A stretch of 64,000 nt of DNA from QVMM01 sp047030855 (GCA_047030855.1 JBKYIJ010000008.1:186001-250000), one strand, 5' to 3'. Positions 10,366-20,513 are shown, numbered from the stretch's first letter. Notes: generated from the sequence alone by a model not told the origin. Program-made: numbers and translations.

Positions 10366-12723
10366 TCAATTTATCTCTATTTCATCTACAAAAAGCATCG
10401 CAGGGCTGCCTTTTCCGTCATGCCATTCGGGTATGCTGCGGGTATTCACTACTTCAACTCTTACATATCGGGCTTTTACCTTCGGAAATTCCACGCCTAC
10501 ATTTACGACCTCGTATTTAAAACCTTCGGGAACAACGTCTATGTTTTTTTCCGCTACTTTGGAATAGTTTTCGCCATCTTCCGATACTTCGACTATAATC
10601 GCTGTCGCGCCGAAAATCCAATCGGGAACACCGACATACGTTCCGACTGCTACTGACGAAATATCCATAGATTCTTTCAAATCAACCACAGCTTTCAAAC
10701 CTCTGCCGCTAAAGCCAACCCAGTTACCGTCAGTAAAACCATTGCCTCCCTGTTTACCGTCAACCAAAGCAGCTGCTCCGCCAAAAGTATATCTCGGATT
10801 AGGGTCAGTTAACAACTGTAGGGGTTTTAACGTAGCCTTATTAAAGATCAGCCTACGATTCAGCACTCCGCTTGTCGTATCGGGATGAACGGCTATCGCT
10901 TTCAAGATAAATGTCGAAGTTACAGGTATAGGCGCTGTATATCGTCGGCTTTTTTCGGTAGGTTCAGTGCCGTCTGTCGTATAATAAATAGGAGCGTTTC
11001 CGATCGTCAGCAGAACAGCTTTCAACGAGTCCTGATTCTGAGTATTAACGATGTCAACATCAACGCCGTATACGTGACGAGCCGCATTATAACCGAATTT
11101 TTTATAATAATCGAACAGGTTTTCCAACCTTCCGAGGAATGAACCGTAATCTTTCTTTGAAGCTTCTGTCCACTGAATTTCGGACAACGCAGCCAAACGC
11201 GGCAACAGCATATATTCCGCCTGATCGGAAGTAGGTATATATTCAGTCCACAAATTAGCTTGCGTGCCTAATATAAATTTTTTCTCTTCTTCTGATAACA
11301 TGGAAGGCACTGGTTCGTATCCATAAACTTTCTGAACAGTAATCAGTTCACCCCCTGCCAAAGGTTCTTTCTCCCTGTCTGCAGACTGGTAATAATCAAA
11401 ATACAGGCTGTAATGCGGAACCATAATCGCATCATGGCGTTGTTTCGCTGCCGTAATTCCTCCTTCAGTCCCACGCCACGACATTATAGTAGCATTATTT
11501 TCCAATCCTCCTTCGAGAATTTCGTCCCATCCGATAATTTTTCGTCCTTTTGCATTCAGAAATTTCTCAACATACTGCATCACATAACTTTGCAGTTTTT
11601 GTTCGGCAGAATGTTCATGATCGGCTTTCAAACCCAGTTCGCGTATCCTTGCCTGACATTTCGGACATTCTTTCCATCTTGTTTTCGGACATTCGTCTCC
11701 GCCGATATGTATATATTCGGCAGGAAACAGTTCTACAATTTCTGAAAATACGTTTTGCAGGAATTCATAAGTTTTGTCGTTTCCTGCACAAAGTACATCC
11801 TCGAACACTCCCCATTTGGTAGCCACTTCGTAAGGTCCGCCCGTACATCCCAGATCGGGATACGCAGACAAGGCACCTAACATATGGCCGGGCAGATCTA
11901 TTTCAGGTATTATTTCTATATACCTGTCCTGAGCATATTTCACTATATCCCGTATCTCATCCTGCGTATAATATCCACCATAAGGTTTGCCGTCATACAC
12001 TTGAGGAGTATCGAAAAGATGCCCGACTAATGTTTCCTTACGATAGGCACCTATTTTCGTTAATTCAGGATATCTTTTTATCTCTATTCTCCAACCCTGA
12101 TCATCAGTTAAGTGCCAGTGAAAGCGGTTTATATTATGAAGAGCTAAGATGTCGATATATTTTTTCACAAAATCAGCAGAAAACATATGTCTGGAAACGT
12201 CGAGATGCATTCCGCGATAGGCAAAACGAGGATAATCAACAATTTCTACGGTAGGCAAAACAACATCTTTCCCTTGCGAATCGGCAAGAATAGATTTGCG
12301 TAAAGTCTGAATACCGTAAAAAGTACCTGCTTCGCTTGCACCGTTTATTACAACATTTTTGGAAGTAACATTCAGCGTATAGGCTTCCCTGTTTGTATTC
12401 TTGTAATCAGATTTCAGAATGATCGCGCCTTCGGTATTTTCATCTGTGACAATTGATAACCTGTACCCCACGGATTGCTCAATATACCCGGATAAGAACT
12501 CGGCATTCTTTTTCAGCTTATCGTTACCTTCAGTATATACGATTTTTGTTGATTTGCTCAAACGAAAGCCATCGCCTTTAGTAATATTCATACACTGGGG
12601 CAAAGGAATAACATTATAATTGGCTTCCGATATTTTTCTTCCGCACGACATAAGGCCAAAAGCGAGAAATAATGTTATAATGGGTTTTAGATTCTTTAAA
12701 ATCATAATATTTTTCAATTTCAT
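10366..12723 (-). CDS. GH20 beta-N-acetylhexosaminidase lipoprotein
   Basis: Family 20 enzymes remove terminal beta-linked GlcNAc or GalNAc by substrate-assisted catalysis. I place the start at the ATG at 12723 (MKLKNIMILK); a TTG two codons upstream is less likely. The lipobox FGLMSC gives Cys27, so the enzyme is a periplasmic or surface lipoprotein. Domains in order: GH20b-type N-terminal domain (about 35-165), catalytic barrel (about 166-510) with the Asp-Glu pair in HIGGDECPKTRW (Asp343, Glu344) and HWHLTDDQGWR, a chitobiase-type Ig domain (YYTTDGTEPT), and a C-terminal F5/8 type C-like carbohydrate-binding domain (VEVSEDGENY, ARYVRVEV). At about 785 residues it has normal length. The start lies 2 nt from the stop of the sulfotransferase-like gene, indicating tight coupling. 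Confidence 0.96.
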   Translation of the reverse strand: MKLKNIMILKNLKPIITLFLAFGLMSCGRKISEANYNVIPLPQCMNITKGDGFRLSKSTKIVYTEGNDKLKKNAEFLSGYIEQSVGYRLSIVTDENTEGAIILKSDYKNTNREAYTLNVTSKNVVINGASEAGTFYGIQTLRKSILADSQGKDVVLPTVEIVDYPRFAYRGMHLDVSRHMFSADFVKKYIDILALHNINRFHWHLTDDQGWRIEIKRYPELTKIGAYRKETLVGHLFDTPQVYDGKPYGGYYTQDEIRDIVKYAQDRYIEIIPEIDLPGHMLGALSAYPDLGCTGGPYEVATKWGVFEDVLCAGNDKTYEFLQNVFSEIVELFPAEYIHIGGDECPKTRWKECPKCQARIRELGLKADHEHSAEQKLQSYVMQYVEKFLNAKGRKIIGWDEILEGGLENNATIMSWRGTEGGITAAKQRHDAIMVPHYSLYFDYYQSADREKEPLAGGELITVQKVYGYEPVPSMLSEEEKKFILGTQANLWTEYIPTSDQAEYMLLPRLAALSEIQWTEASKKDYGSFLGRLENLFDYYKKFGYNAARHVYGVDVDIVNTQNQDSLKAVLLTIGNAPIYYTTDGTEPTEKSRRYTAPIPVTSTFILKAIAVHPDTTSGVLNRRLIFNKATLKPLQLLTDPNPRYTFGGAAALVDGKQGGNGFTDGNWVGFSGRGLKAVVDLKESMDISSVAVGTYVGVPDWIFGATAIIVEVSEDGENYSKVAEKNIDVVPEGFKYEVVNVGVEFPKVKARYVRVEVVNTRSIPEWHDGKGSPAMLFVDEIEIN

Positions 12724-12725
12724 TT

Positions 12726-14117
12726 TCAATAAACCAATTCGGGTATGTATTCCGCGCGATGTATGAGATACGAAAGAGCAACCGTCCGCTTGACGTTACC
12801 TTTCAGGTCTGTAAATACAACGGTTCGTGACATTCTTGAACCATATATCAACAAATCGTCACCTATAATTTTTGCATTGCTGCCCAATAATGACGCATAG
12901 TCCTGAGGAAATACTATTTCAAGATCGACATCTCCTTTTTTCTGAGTAGCATCTATGTTGTATAATAAGGCGCGCGTAACTCCTGTTTTTTTTCCGTTAT
13001 CGAGAACCATTACTTTGTCGGGTGCTATCGGATAGGCGCTATGTAATCCGTCAGCTAATGAATTAGACGGCATATCAATATTTCCGCCATGCCCTACCCT
13101 ATACACAAGATCATCGGTTTTTGCATCAATTTTCCATAAAGCTCCGATGTCGCGTGACGTCATATAGATATCGCCCTTGCTGTCGTAATTTACGGAATTG
13201 GCATGTATCCAGTCATTTTTGGAATTCATTATATTGGGATCTTTTGTCGGATCGAGAAAATTGAAAAAATCCCACTGCTTTTTAACTTTTCCGTCAATTC
13301 CTAAAATCATGTAACCATCGCCGATAACCTGCTCTTTCTGGCTTCCGCCGTATGCAATCAAATCAAAATCTTTCGGAATAAAACTTACGGCTATAATATC
13401 TCCGTTAGGCATCCTCCGTACATCGTGATGCAGATAATAGTTACGGACATCTATTTTCGATACAACTTTCCCGAATATGTCTATAACCTGAATGTATTCG
13501 GCCGTATATTTCTTCAACTGTATATCACTATCCAGCCCGTTAGCCCCGGTCAATGCAGTAAAGGTGTTTGTCTTAGCGTCGAAATTTACAACTTTAGCCC
13601 CGCGTTCAATCGGTTCATACCAGACAACAACGCCTTCTGTCGTTGTCACGATTATAAATCCACTGCCAACATCTGCTTTCTCGAACAGAATATATCCGGG
13701 TATATTTAACCCTTTTTCGTCCAGTTCTAATGTAAAAGTCGGAAAATCCAGAGGAATATTTCCGGTTTTAAAACCGTATTCTCCCGATATTAAATTCTCG
13801 GATGGTAATATTATCCTGTATTTATAATCTGTCTCAGGCTCCAGAAAAACAAGAGTAGACGATGCTTTACTGCTACCGGGACTACCCAGTTGAGTAGTCC
13901 TTTTAGTAGCAGGCTCATTTGTTTTCCAATATTCAATCTGATAACCCACAGGCTTAGTAAATTCAACTTCGACATTTACCCTTAAAGCATTGTTTTGTGA
14001 AACAGTCGCCTTTACCGATCTTATTTCAGCCTTATTATCATTACCATTGTCATCATCGCATGATGATACCAAAAAGATAATAAGCATAACCGAGCATATG
14101 TATTTCAACGTTTTCAT
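12726..14117 (-). CDS. Arylsulfotransferase (ASST)-like lipoprotein
   Basis: The protein has 463 residues. A lipobox (FLVSSC, Cys20) is followed by an Asp/Asn-rich spacer typical of surface-exposed Bacteroidetes lipoproteins. An FN3/Ig-like N-terminal part (about 30-120) precedes a six-bladed beta-propeller region matching the bacterial arylsulfotransferase family, which moves sulfuryl groups between phenolic esters without PAPS. The spacing of candidate catalytic residues follows E. coli AssT (His252, His356, Arg374, His436 there): here LHHDVRR (His230/231), WIHANS (His305), TSRDIG (Arg322) and GLHSAYP (His359). It lies between the GH16-like and GH20 genes of the SusCD operon. An arylsulfotransferase-like gene in a glycan locus is unusual; it might modify or bind a sulfated substrate. 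Family assignment is firm, substrate is unknown. Confidence 0.85.
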   Translation of the reverse strand: MKTLKYICSVMLIIFLVSSCDDDNGNDNKAEIRSVKATVSQNNALRVNVEVEFTKPVGYQIEYWKTNEPATKRTTQLGSPGSSKASSTLVFLEPETDYKYRIILPSENLISGEYGFKTGNIPLDFPTFTLELDEKGLNIPGYILFEKADVGSGFIIVTTTEGVVVWYEPIERGAKVVNFDAKTNTFTALTGANGLDSDIQLKKYTAEYIQVIDIFGKVVSKIDVRNYYLHHDVRRMPNGDIIAVSFIPKDFDLIAYGGSQKEQVIGDGYMILGIDGKVKKQWDFFNFLDPTKDPNIMNSKNDWIHANSVNYDSKGDIYMTSRDIGALWKIDAKTDDLVYRVGHGGNIDMPSNSLADGLHSAYPIAPDKVMVLDNGKKTGVTRALLYNIDATQKKGDVDLEIVFPQDYASLLGSNAKIIGDDLLIYGSRMSRTVVFTDLKGNVKRTVALSYLIHRAEYIPELVY

Positions 14118-14152
14118 TTTTTCCTTAATTAATCATCGTATGCAATTATTTT

Positions 14153-15673
14153 TCAATAAGATGCAAATTCAACGAAATCGAATTTAGTCACATATTTTGT
14201 AGTAATTCCTTTATCAGCCATATATGGACGGTTTGCCTCATTGGAACAGATAAATAAAAATTTAACTTTATTAGGACCAAACGTGGTATTTAGTTCTACA
14301 ATAACTTTTTCATCCAGTAACCAAGTAGCCTTATAAAAACCGTTCACCAGTTTCAGGTCGATTTGGAGAGTGTAATCTTTGTCAGCCTTTATCGGAACAT
14401 AAAAATCGTACATCCCGGGTATTTCAGAATAGCAGCGCAACAACAATTCGTCATTGGCAACCTGATACTGATTTCTAAGGGATTGCGGACCATATATGGC
14501 ATACATTGCAAAGCAATGATATTGACTATTCGCATCATTTGATGTGTATAAAGTACCTCCAGTCATATACTGTTCATCCTTGTTTATTTTAGGCACATGC
14601 AATCTCCATGTATATTTACCTGCTCCTAACGGAGTAGCATACTCGATATTTGCTCTTTTTACAACACCTCCAGGATAATCAATAGGCATAGTCATAGTCA
14701 TGTATCCTCCATTAGATATAAGGTAAGGTGATGCATCTTCTGCCCCTATGTCAGACGATATACGCCATCCCGAAGGGATAGGCATACCTTCGCTTGCATC
14801 GAAGTTCCATCGCAAAACTTCACCCGGATCAGGTTCCGGATCAGGATCCGTCGGATTCACAGGATTTTCGGGAGTTACCGGTTCCATAGAATAATCATAC
14901 GGAGTATATTTTACCCAGTCATAAAGCCCGTAATTGTCCTGTAGCGGCCAATGGTCGCCCGTAAATTTCAGATTTTCTACACTGCAAAAAATATAAAAAG
15001 GAAAATTTTCACCGAAATTCAGTTGTTGTATACTAACAGGCATACCATCTATAATCCATTCGGCAAGATAATTATCGCCTACCAATTTAAGGTCAATTTC
15101 AAATATATGCCAAGCATTCTTTTTAATTTTCACTTTATTATGCAAAGCAGGACCATCCTGATTCGTAACATACGCAATGACTTCATCATCCTGTGCAGCC
15201 ATGGCTGCCCTCTCGGACATTGTACCGGCACCTACTTCAAAATCCAATTCATGCTTATCGTCGCACCACAACCACGATCCAATACTTGCTCTGTCTCCTA
15301 TTTTCAAATCGGATATGTACGTACGCCATGTATAGCGCCCTGCTCCAAATTTTTGTGAGGTACGCATTTTTTTACGTTCCTGAGTCTTAGCTTTAGTATA
15401 AATTCTCATAGCTTTTCCATCTTCACAATCAGGACAATCCACAACAGAAGAATGGCTGACAGGGTCGTTCGACTGATTGGCAAGCTCCCATTCTGTAAAA
15501 TCTGCGAAATTCCAGAGTTTAGCTTTGGTTTCGTCCAAAGATCCTTCTTTGGGTTTACCTTGTTGGCTTTCGGGATCTTTTACAAATCTTTTATCTTCGT
15601 CCTCATCGGAACAAGCACAAATAAATATTCCCAGAAACAAAATCAGTAAAGGATTTATTATATATTTTTTCAT
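14153..15673 (-). CDS. Lipoprotein with two concanavalin-like domains, GH16-like motif in the first
   Basis: I choose the ATG at 15673 (MKKYIINPLL) because it gives a clean lipoprotein signal (lipobox FICAC, Cys21); a longer frame from 15718 would overlap the susD stop. The mature protein of about 485 residues contains two similar jelly-roll domains (about 50-280 and 300-505) joined by a Pro/Asp/Glu linker (NPTDPDPEPDPGE). The first has ELDFE at residues 142-146 within a WLWCDDKHELDFEVG strand, which matches the ExDxE catalytic signature of GH16 enzymes; the second lacks it. Alternative: a SusE/SusF-position glycan-binding lipoprotein that merely retains the motif. It follows susD by 34 nt, the usual place for a surface glycan-binding protein. 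Activity is therefore uncertain. Confidence 0.78.
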   Translation of the reverse strand: MKKYIINPLLILFLGIFICACSDEDEDKRFVKDPESQQGKPKEGSLDETKAKLWNFADFTEWELANQSNDPVSHSSVVDCPDCEDGKAMRIYTKAKTQERKKMRTSQKFGAGRYTWRTYISDLKIGDRASIGSWLWCDDKHELDFEVGAGTMSERAAMAAQDDEVIAYVTNQDGPALHNKVKIKKNAWHIFEIDLKLVGDNYLAEWIIDGMPVSIQQLNFGENFPFYIFCSVENLKFTGDHWPLQDNYGLYDWVKYTPYDYSMEPVTPENPVNPTDPDPEPDPGEVLRWNFDASEGMPIPSGWRISSDIGAEDASPYLISNGGYMTMTMPIDYPGGVVKRANIEYATPLGAGKYTWRLHVPKINKDEQYMTGGTLYTSNDANSQYHCFAMYAIYGPQSLRNQYQVANDELLLRCYSEIPGMYDFYVPIKADKDYTLQIDLKLVNGFYKATWLLDEKVIVELNTTFGPNKVKFLFICSNEANRPYMADKGITTKYVTKFDFVEFASY

Positions 15674-15707
15674 GTTTATTTCTTTTATAAGTTTTAAACC
15701 AGCAATA

Positions 15708-17393
15708 TTATTCTTCACTGAAATTTCTGTTATTCAGCAAATCAGAATTACTGTCGGTTTCTCTTTTAGGTATTGGATAATAACGTCTCTTATCGAATTT
15801 CTTAAGAGGCATTCCCGAGAATTTAGGATACACTCTCCAATCGGAGCTGAAGTCGGGTCTGATACCGTTAACGGTATTGTTTACTTCCTTCATTTCCACC
15901 TTGGCTTTTATCGCGTCCATATATTTATCCATACGGTCTTTCCACAATCCCATGCGAATAAGATCGGGGCGGCGTACACCTTCATTGTTTAGTTCGAGCA
16001 AGCGTTCGTCACAAATTGCACTTCTTAAATCATCCGCTGACGGGTAATCCGTCAAAACCAGATTATGAGTTACATCCTGAAAAGCTCTTTCTCTGATCAT
16101 ATTGATCAGATCGACAGACTCTTGATTAGGACCTTTCAGTTCGTTCAATATCTCGGCTTTGCAAAGCAATACATCTGCATATCTCAACAGAATCATATTA
16201 TTGTTGGTATTATAATTATATGTTCCTGCCGCCTGATAATGATATTTTTCGGTATAACTCTGTTCCATTTCAATAGTAATCAACGACGGAGTTTCTTTAT
16301 AAAGGGTTCCGACCTGAGTTATATCCTGAGGCAACACATACGTTCTTTTATTCGTAGCTTTATATACATCATCGTAATCGTGCGCCAACAAGTTGGTATA
16401 TCGCTGATCGGTTTTATCAAACATCCATACCAATTCTAAAGGAACGGAGAACAAGTCCCAACCGTAGTTGTAAGACCATGGAGTAAAATTCATACCTATA
16501 TCGGAAGCTCCCGACGGAAATTTCTTGCTGGAACGGACTGCAAAAATAATTTCGTTATTATACAGAGTTTTGTCCGTAGACGGATCAAAGACATCCCACA
16601 CAGTCGGTTGAAGCGAATAATATCCTTTATTGGCTTGTTCTATCACTTTATCGGCATACATAAGTGCCTGATTCCATTTAGCGGTAGCATCGCCTCCGCT
16701 AAGCCGCGTTCTACCTGCAGCACGCATATACAACCGCATCAGATACCCGTAAACGGCTCCTTTGGTCGGACGTCCCGCATCAGCCAGCGATGCGTAACTG
16801 TCAGGCAAATTGTTCATTGCTATCAGCAAATCTTTTTCGATTTGTGCATCCAGCTCTTCAACGCTTGCCAAAGGAACTTTTGTCGTTGCTTCGATCCAGC
16901 TGTTTGTTACAAGAGGCACTCTGTAGAAAAGATCGGTCAATTGATAATACCCGAACGCTCTCATAAAATAAGCCTGAGCCATCAGTTCTTCTCGTGTAAC
17001 TTCTTTTCCGATAAATCTATTATCAGGAATGTTAGGTATATTGTCTATGGCATCATTGGCACGACCTGTTATCTGGTTGTATGCCAGCCATGAACGGGAT
17101 ACATCCATGTTTCCGTTCATATTGTTGTCATTAAGAAGCTCATTGTCCATCCCCGCTTTGTAACAAGCGTCGGTAGACATGTCATTCAAATAGAAGATCG
17201 CTCTTGCCGTAGCCATTTGCAAAGAAGCATAGATTCCGTTAACGCCTTGCACGGCATTTTCGTAAGTTATGTAAGCGTTATCTCTTCCGTAAACAGACTT
17301 AAGATCTTCATCCAGATCGTTACAGGAAGAAATATTTATTGCCAGCAGAGCTGAAGCTGCCACGTAGCATATATTTTTTATATAGTTATTCAT
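15708..17393 (-). CDS. susD: SusD/RagB-family outer-membrane glycan-binding lipoprotein
   Basis: The protein has 561 residues with lipobox NISSC (Cys24) followed by NDLDEDL. The TPR-rich SusD fold is recognisable from ENAVQGVNGIYASLQ, AQAYFMRAFGYYQLTDLFYRVP, GAVYGYLMRLYMRAAG, ILLRYADVLLCKAEILNE and the C-terminal RDERxLE-type block (CDERLLELNNEGVRRPDLIRMG) with the usual final RRYYPIP. SusD proteins sit on top of a SusC porin and capture oligosaccharides for import. The start is 18 nt from the susC stop. Length is normal and no key block is missing. Confidence 0.97.
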   Translation of the reverse strand: MNNYIKNICYVAASALLAINISSCNDLDEDLKSVYGRDNAYITYENAVQGVNGIYASLQMATARAIFYLNDMSTDACYKAGMDNELLNDNNMNGNMDVSRSWLAYNQITGRANDAIDNIPNIPDNRFIGKEVTREELMAQAYFMRAFGYYQLTDLFYRVPLVTNSWIEATTKVPLASVEELDAQIEKDLLIAMNNLPDSYASLADAGRPTKGAVYGYLMRLYMRAAGRTRLSGGDATAKWNQALMYADKVIEQANKGYYSLQPTVWDVFDPSTDKTLYNNEIIFAVRSSKKFPSGASDIGMNFTPWSYNYGWDLFSVPLELVWMFDKTDQRYTNLLAHDYDDVYKATNKRTYVLPQDITQVGTLYKETPSLITIEMEQSYTEKYHYQAAGTYNYNTNNNMILLRYADVLLCKAEILNELKGPNQESVDLINMIRERAFQDVTHNLVLTDYPSADDLRSAICDERLLELNNEGVRRPDLIRMGLWKDRMDKYMDAIKAKVEMKEVNNTVNGIRPDFSSDWRVYPKFSGMPLKKFDKRRYYPIPKRETDSNSDLLNNRNFSEE

Positions 17394-17411
17394 TTCTTAA
17401 AATTTTGACGG

Positions 17412-20400
17412 TTAGAATGTAATTTTTGCTCCAAAATTAAATGTACGGTAAGCAGGATATGAATTGAAATCCAATCCCTGAGCCACAGGGTTTCCGTCAT
17501 TTGTGCTCACATCGGGATCAAAGCCTGAATAACTTGTAATCGTAAACAGGTTCTGTGCACCGACATATACTCTCATCCCTTTTACGTAAGAGTGCAAGAA
17601 TTTCCATTTCGTTACGGGTAAAGTGTAGCCGATCTCTATATTACGAAGTTTCAAATAGCTTGCATTTTCAACAAAACGGGAGTTTACGTACGATCCGTAT
17701 TTCACGCCCGAATCTCTCATATATCCCGCGCGGGGTATCGTATTGGACGGCGTGCCCGGTATAATTGCCGTATTTCCGCTTTCATCGACAACAACGCGTC
17801 CTCCCGGAGTCCAGCGGTTAAGGGTTTCTTTCAGTCTGTTGTTATCTTCCAGATATATACGCGTAAGGTTTAACATATCGTTTCCGATAGCAGCCTCCAA
17901 GAAAAATGAGAAATCGAAATCCTTATAAGTGAAATTGTTACTCAATCCAAGTATTACATCGGGGTTACCATCGCCGATAACTTTACGGTCGTTCTCATCT
18001 ATGATTCCATTCTTATCCAGATCTTTAAATTTAGGATCTCCCGGCACAGAGTTAGGTTGTGCACTGTAAGTTTCGCCATTCTGAATAATACCGTCGAATA
18101 CATATCCGTATATCGAACTTAGCGATTGTCCTTCTTGCAGAATTACGTATTCCTTATCGTCATACGATCCGTGAGGGCGGATAATGTCATAACGGGTCAC
18201 TGTCAGGTCAAGCACTTTATTCTTATTCTGCGACACATTCAGCGTAGAAGACCAGTTGAAATCCTTAGTTGTTATGTTATTGGATTTAATAAACAGTTCA
18301 AAACCCCTGTTTCTTATACGTCCGTCGTTTGCAGTCATTGCAGTATAATCCATTACCCTGCCTGTGTTAGGATCTCTGAATCCGGGCATACCTGTGTATG
18401 CGCCTATCGGAACAGGGTTTAACAAGTCTTTTGTCTTTTTGATGTAATAATCGAAGTTAACTTCTATACGTTTGTTAAGCAATGAAAAATCGAGCCCGAA
18501 ATTTAATTGAGACGTAGTTTCCCACTTCAAATGAGGGTTATACGGGTTTCCGGGATACATGCCTTTCAACATCTGTTCTCCGCCCAAATATACATCCCGT
18601 ATCATGCGTTGATACTGATGTTGCCCGAACCTTATACCATTATTACCGGTCAAACCATAACTTGCTCTCAACTTAATATCGGAGAATAACGGTTTACTGA
18701 AAGCCATGAAAGATTCTTCTCCTAACTGCCATGCAGCTGAACCCGAAGGGAAGCAACCCCATCGGTTGTTAGGTCCGAACAGTGATGAACCGTCAGCCCT
18801 GAATGAAGCATTAAATATATATTTATCCATCAACACATATTCTGCACGGGCAAAAGTGGAAGAGTTTTTGATAGTCGATTCGCCTGAGCCTACCCATCCG
18901 ACTTGGTTGGCAGAACCTATACTTTTGAATTTAAACACATCGGAAGGGAAATCAAAAACCTGCGCTTCGTCTCCTTCTACTTTTTGCCGTATATAGGATG
19001 TACCTGCCATAAGCTTGACATCGTGTATCTTCCCGAAATTTTGATGCCATGTAAGCACCGCTTCAATCTGATTTCGGGTATCTTCTTCGTGGCTTACGAA
19101 GGCTTGTCCGTTATATGCCCGTCCGATATTGGTGGATCTGTCATAATACTGCTGATCCTTATAATGATCATATCCGTACGTATATTGCACGCGGGCAGTC
19201 AATGATTTCAATATATCCACTTCTCCGTACAGTGATCCGTATACGGTATTTCCTATCTTAAAGAGCTGCGAACCGCTCATTTCATCAAACACGCCGGGGC
19301 GTTGGGCTTTTTCGCCGAACACATTGGTTCCGTCTTTGTATGTCAACGGCGGAAGCATGAATATCCGGTACATAATATTGTTCAGGGAAGAGTTTTTTCC
19401 CATATCCTGATATTGTTTCTCGAAATGTACCAAGTTCATATTAGCTCCGAAACGCACCCTGTCATTCAATTTATAATTCAAGTTGATACGTCCGCCGTAA
19501 CGTTCGTAATTAGTATTCAGCAAAATACCGGGTTCAGTTATGTAGTTAAGAGAAACAAACGAATTAAGTTGTTCCCCGCCGCCTGCAATGGATATCTGAT
19601 GAGATTGAGTAGTTGCATCACGGGTGGTTGCATCCAGCCAGTCCTCGCCTTTTCCTCTGTATAAAGCCTGTTCCGCCGTATAAGGAGGATTAGGTATTGA
19701 CGGAGTTTCGTTATAACGTTTCATGGCAGCCTCGATAGTTTCGCCTGCATCCATCAAATCCCACGGATTTTTCATCATTTTCACTGACGCATTATATGAG
19801 TAATCCACAGTAAAAAGCCCTTTGGCTCCTTTCTTTGTAGTTATGAGGATAACCCCGTTGGAGCCTCTCGCTCCATAGATAGCTGTTGTAGCAGCATCTT
19901 TCAATATTTCTATTGACGCAATATCATCAGGGTTGATTTGATCCATATTATCGGTCTGAAAACCATCTATAACATAAAGCGGTTCGTTGTTCGCGCTGAT
20001 AGAAGATGCTCCGCGAATACGAATAGAAACGCTTCCGCCCGGTTCGAGCGAATTTTGTTTCACCTGTACCCCGGCAGCACGTCCTTTAATCATTTCCGAC
20101 ATATTGGTGACAACGCCCGCTTTAATATCGTCGGTTTTCAAAGACGAAATTGCTCCGGAGATATCTCTTTTCCGGGTTACCCCGTAGCCAACTACCACGG
20201 TTTCGTCCATAAGGATAGCGTCAGGTTTCATATATACGGTCATTTTACTCATTTCGCCTGTTACAACAATTTCTTTTGTAATCATCCCCAAATAAGTAAA
20301 CTCTAAAGTTTGTCCTTGAGAAACAGATATCGAGAATCCACCGTTGATATCGGTAAACTGTCCGACAGTAGTTCCTTTCACTACGACTGAAACTCCTATC

Positions 20401-20513
20401 AACGGGGTTCCGTTCGATTCGTCAAGTACAACTCCGCTTATAGTCTTTACTTGAGCCATCGTGGTCAAGCAAAAGGAAAATAATAAACAAAGTAGGATAA
20501 AGATTCTTTTCAT
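17412..20513 (-). CDS. susC: SusC/RagA-family TonB-linked outer-membrane transporter
   Basis: The protein has 1,033 residues, a standard length. A signal peptide (ending TTMAQ) is followed by a carboxypeptidase-like CNA-type domain (VKTISGVVLDESNGTPLIGVSVVVKG, about 22-110), a TonB-box-like ETVVVGYG, a plug domain (DISGAISSLK... VSIRIRGASSISANNEPLYVIDG ... IEILKDAATTAIYGARGSNGVILITTKKG) and a 22-strand barrel ending in FNFGAKITF. It would import oligosaccharides across the outer membrane using TonB energy, working with the adjacent SusD. It is first in the leftward block and divergent from the hybrid two-component regulator, with 239 nt between them, which is the normal arrangement of regulator and target in polysaccharide-utilisation loci. 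Confidence 0.98.
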   Translation of the reverse strand: MKRIFILLCLLFSFCLTTMAQVKTISGVVLDESNGTPLIGVSVVVKGTTVGQFTDINGGFSISVSQGQTLEFTYLGMITKEIVVTGEMSKMTVYMKPDAILMDETVVVGYGVTRKRDISGAISSLKTDDIKAGVVTNMSEMIKGRAAGVQVKQNSLEPGGSVSIRIRGASSISANNEPLYVIDGFQTDNMDQINPDDIASIEILKDAATTAIYGARGSNGVILITTKKGAKGLFTVDYSYNASVKMMKNPWDLMDAGETIEAAMKRYNETPSIPNPPYTAEQALYRGKGEDWLDATTRDATTQSHQISIAGGGEQLNSFVSLNYITEPGILLNTNYERYGGRINLNYKLNDRVRFGANMNLVHFEKQYQDMGKNSSLNNIMYRIFMLPPLTYKDGTNVFGEKAQRPGVFDEMSGSQLFKIGNTVYGSLYGEVDILKSLTARVQYTYGYDHYKDQQYYDRSTNIGRAYNGQAFVSHEEDTRNQIEAVLTWHQNFGKIHDVKLMAGTSYIRQKVEGDEAQVFDFPSDVFKFKSIGSANQVGWVGSGESTIKNSSTFARAEYVLMDKYIFNASFRADGSSLFGPNNRWGCFPSGSAAWQLGEESFMAFSKPLFSDIKLRASYGLTGNNGIRFGQHQYQRMIRDVYLGGEQMLKGMYPGNPYNPHLKWETTSQLNFGLDFSLLNKRIEVNFDYYIKKTKDLLNPVPIGAYTGMPGFRDPNTGRVMDYTAMTANDGRIRNRGFELFIKSNNITTKDFNWSSTLNVSQNKNKVLDLTVTRYDIIRPHGSYDDKEYVILQEGQSLSSIYGYVFDGIIQNGETYSAQPNSVPGDPKFKDLDKNGIIDENDRKVIGDGNPDVILGLSNNFTYKDFDFSFFLEAAIGNDMLNLTRIYLEDNNRLKETLNRWTPGGRVVVDESGNTAIIPGTPSNTIPRAGYMRDSGVKYGSYVNSRFVENASYLKLRNIEIGYTLPVTKWKFLHSYVKGMRVYVGAQNLFTITSYSGFDPDVSTNDGNPVAQGLDFNSYPAYRTFNFGAKITF

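Noticed and set aside
12724..12729. TTG start for the GH20 gene
   Set aside because: An ATG two codons later has the normal signal-peptide start; the TTG overlaps the preceding stop.
15674..15718. Upstream start of the GH16-like lipoprotein
   Set aside because: It overlaps the susD stop and would bury the lipoprotein signal 15 residues inside the protein.
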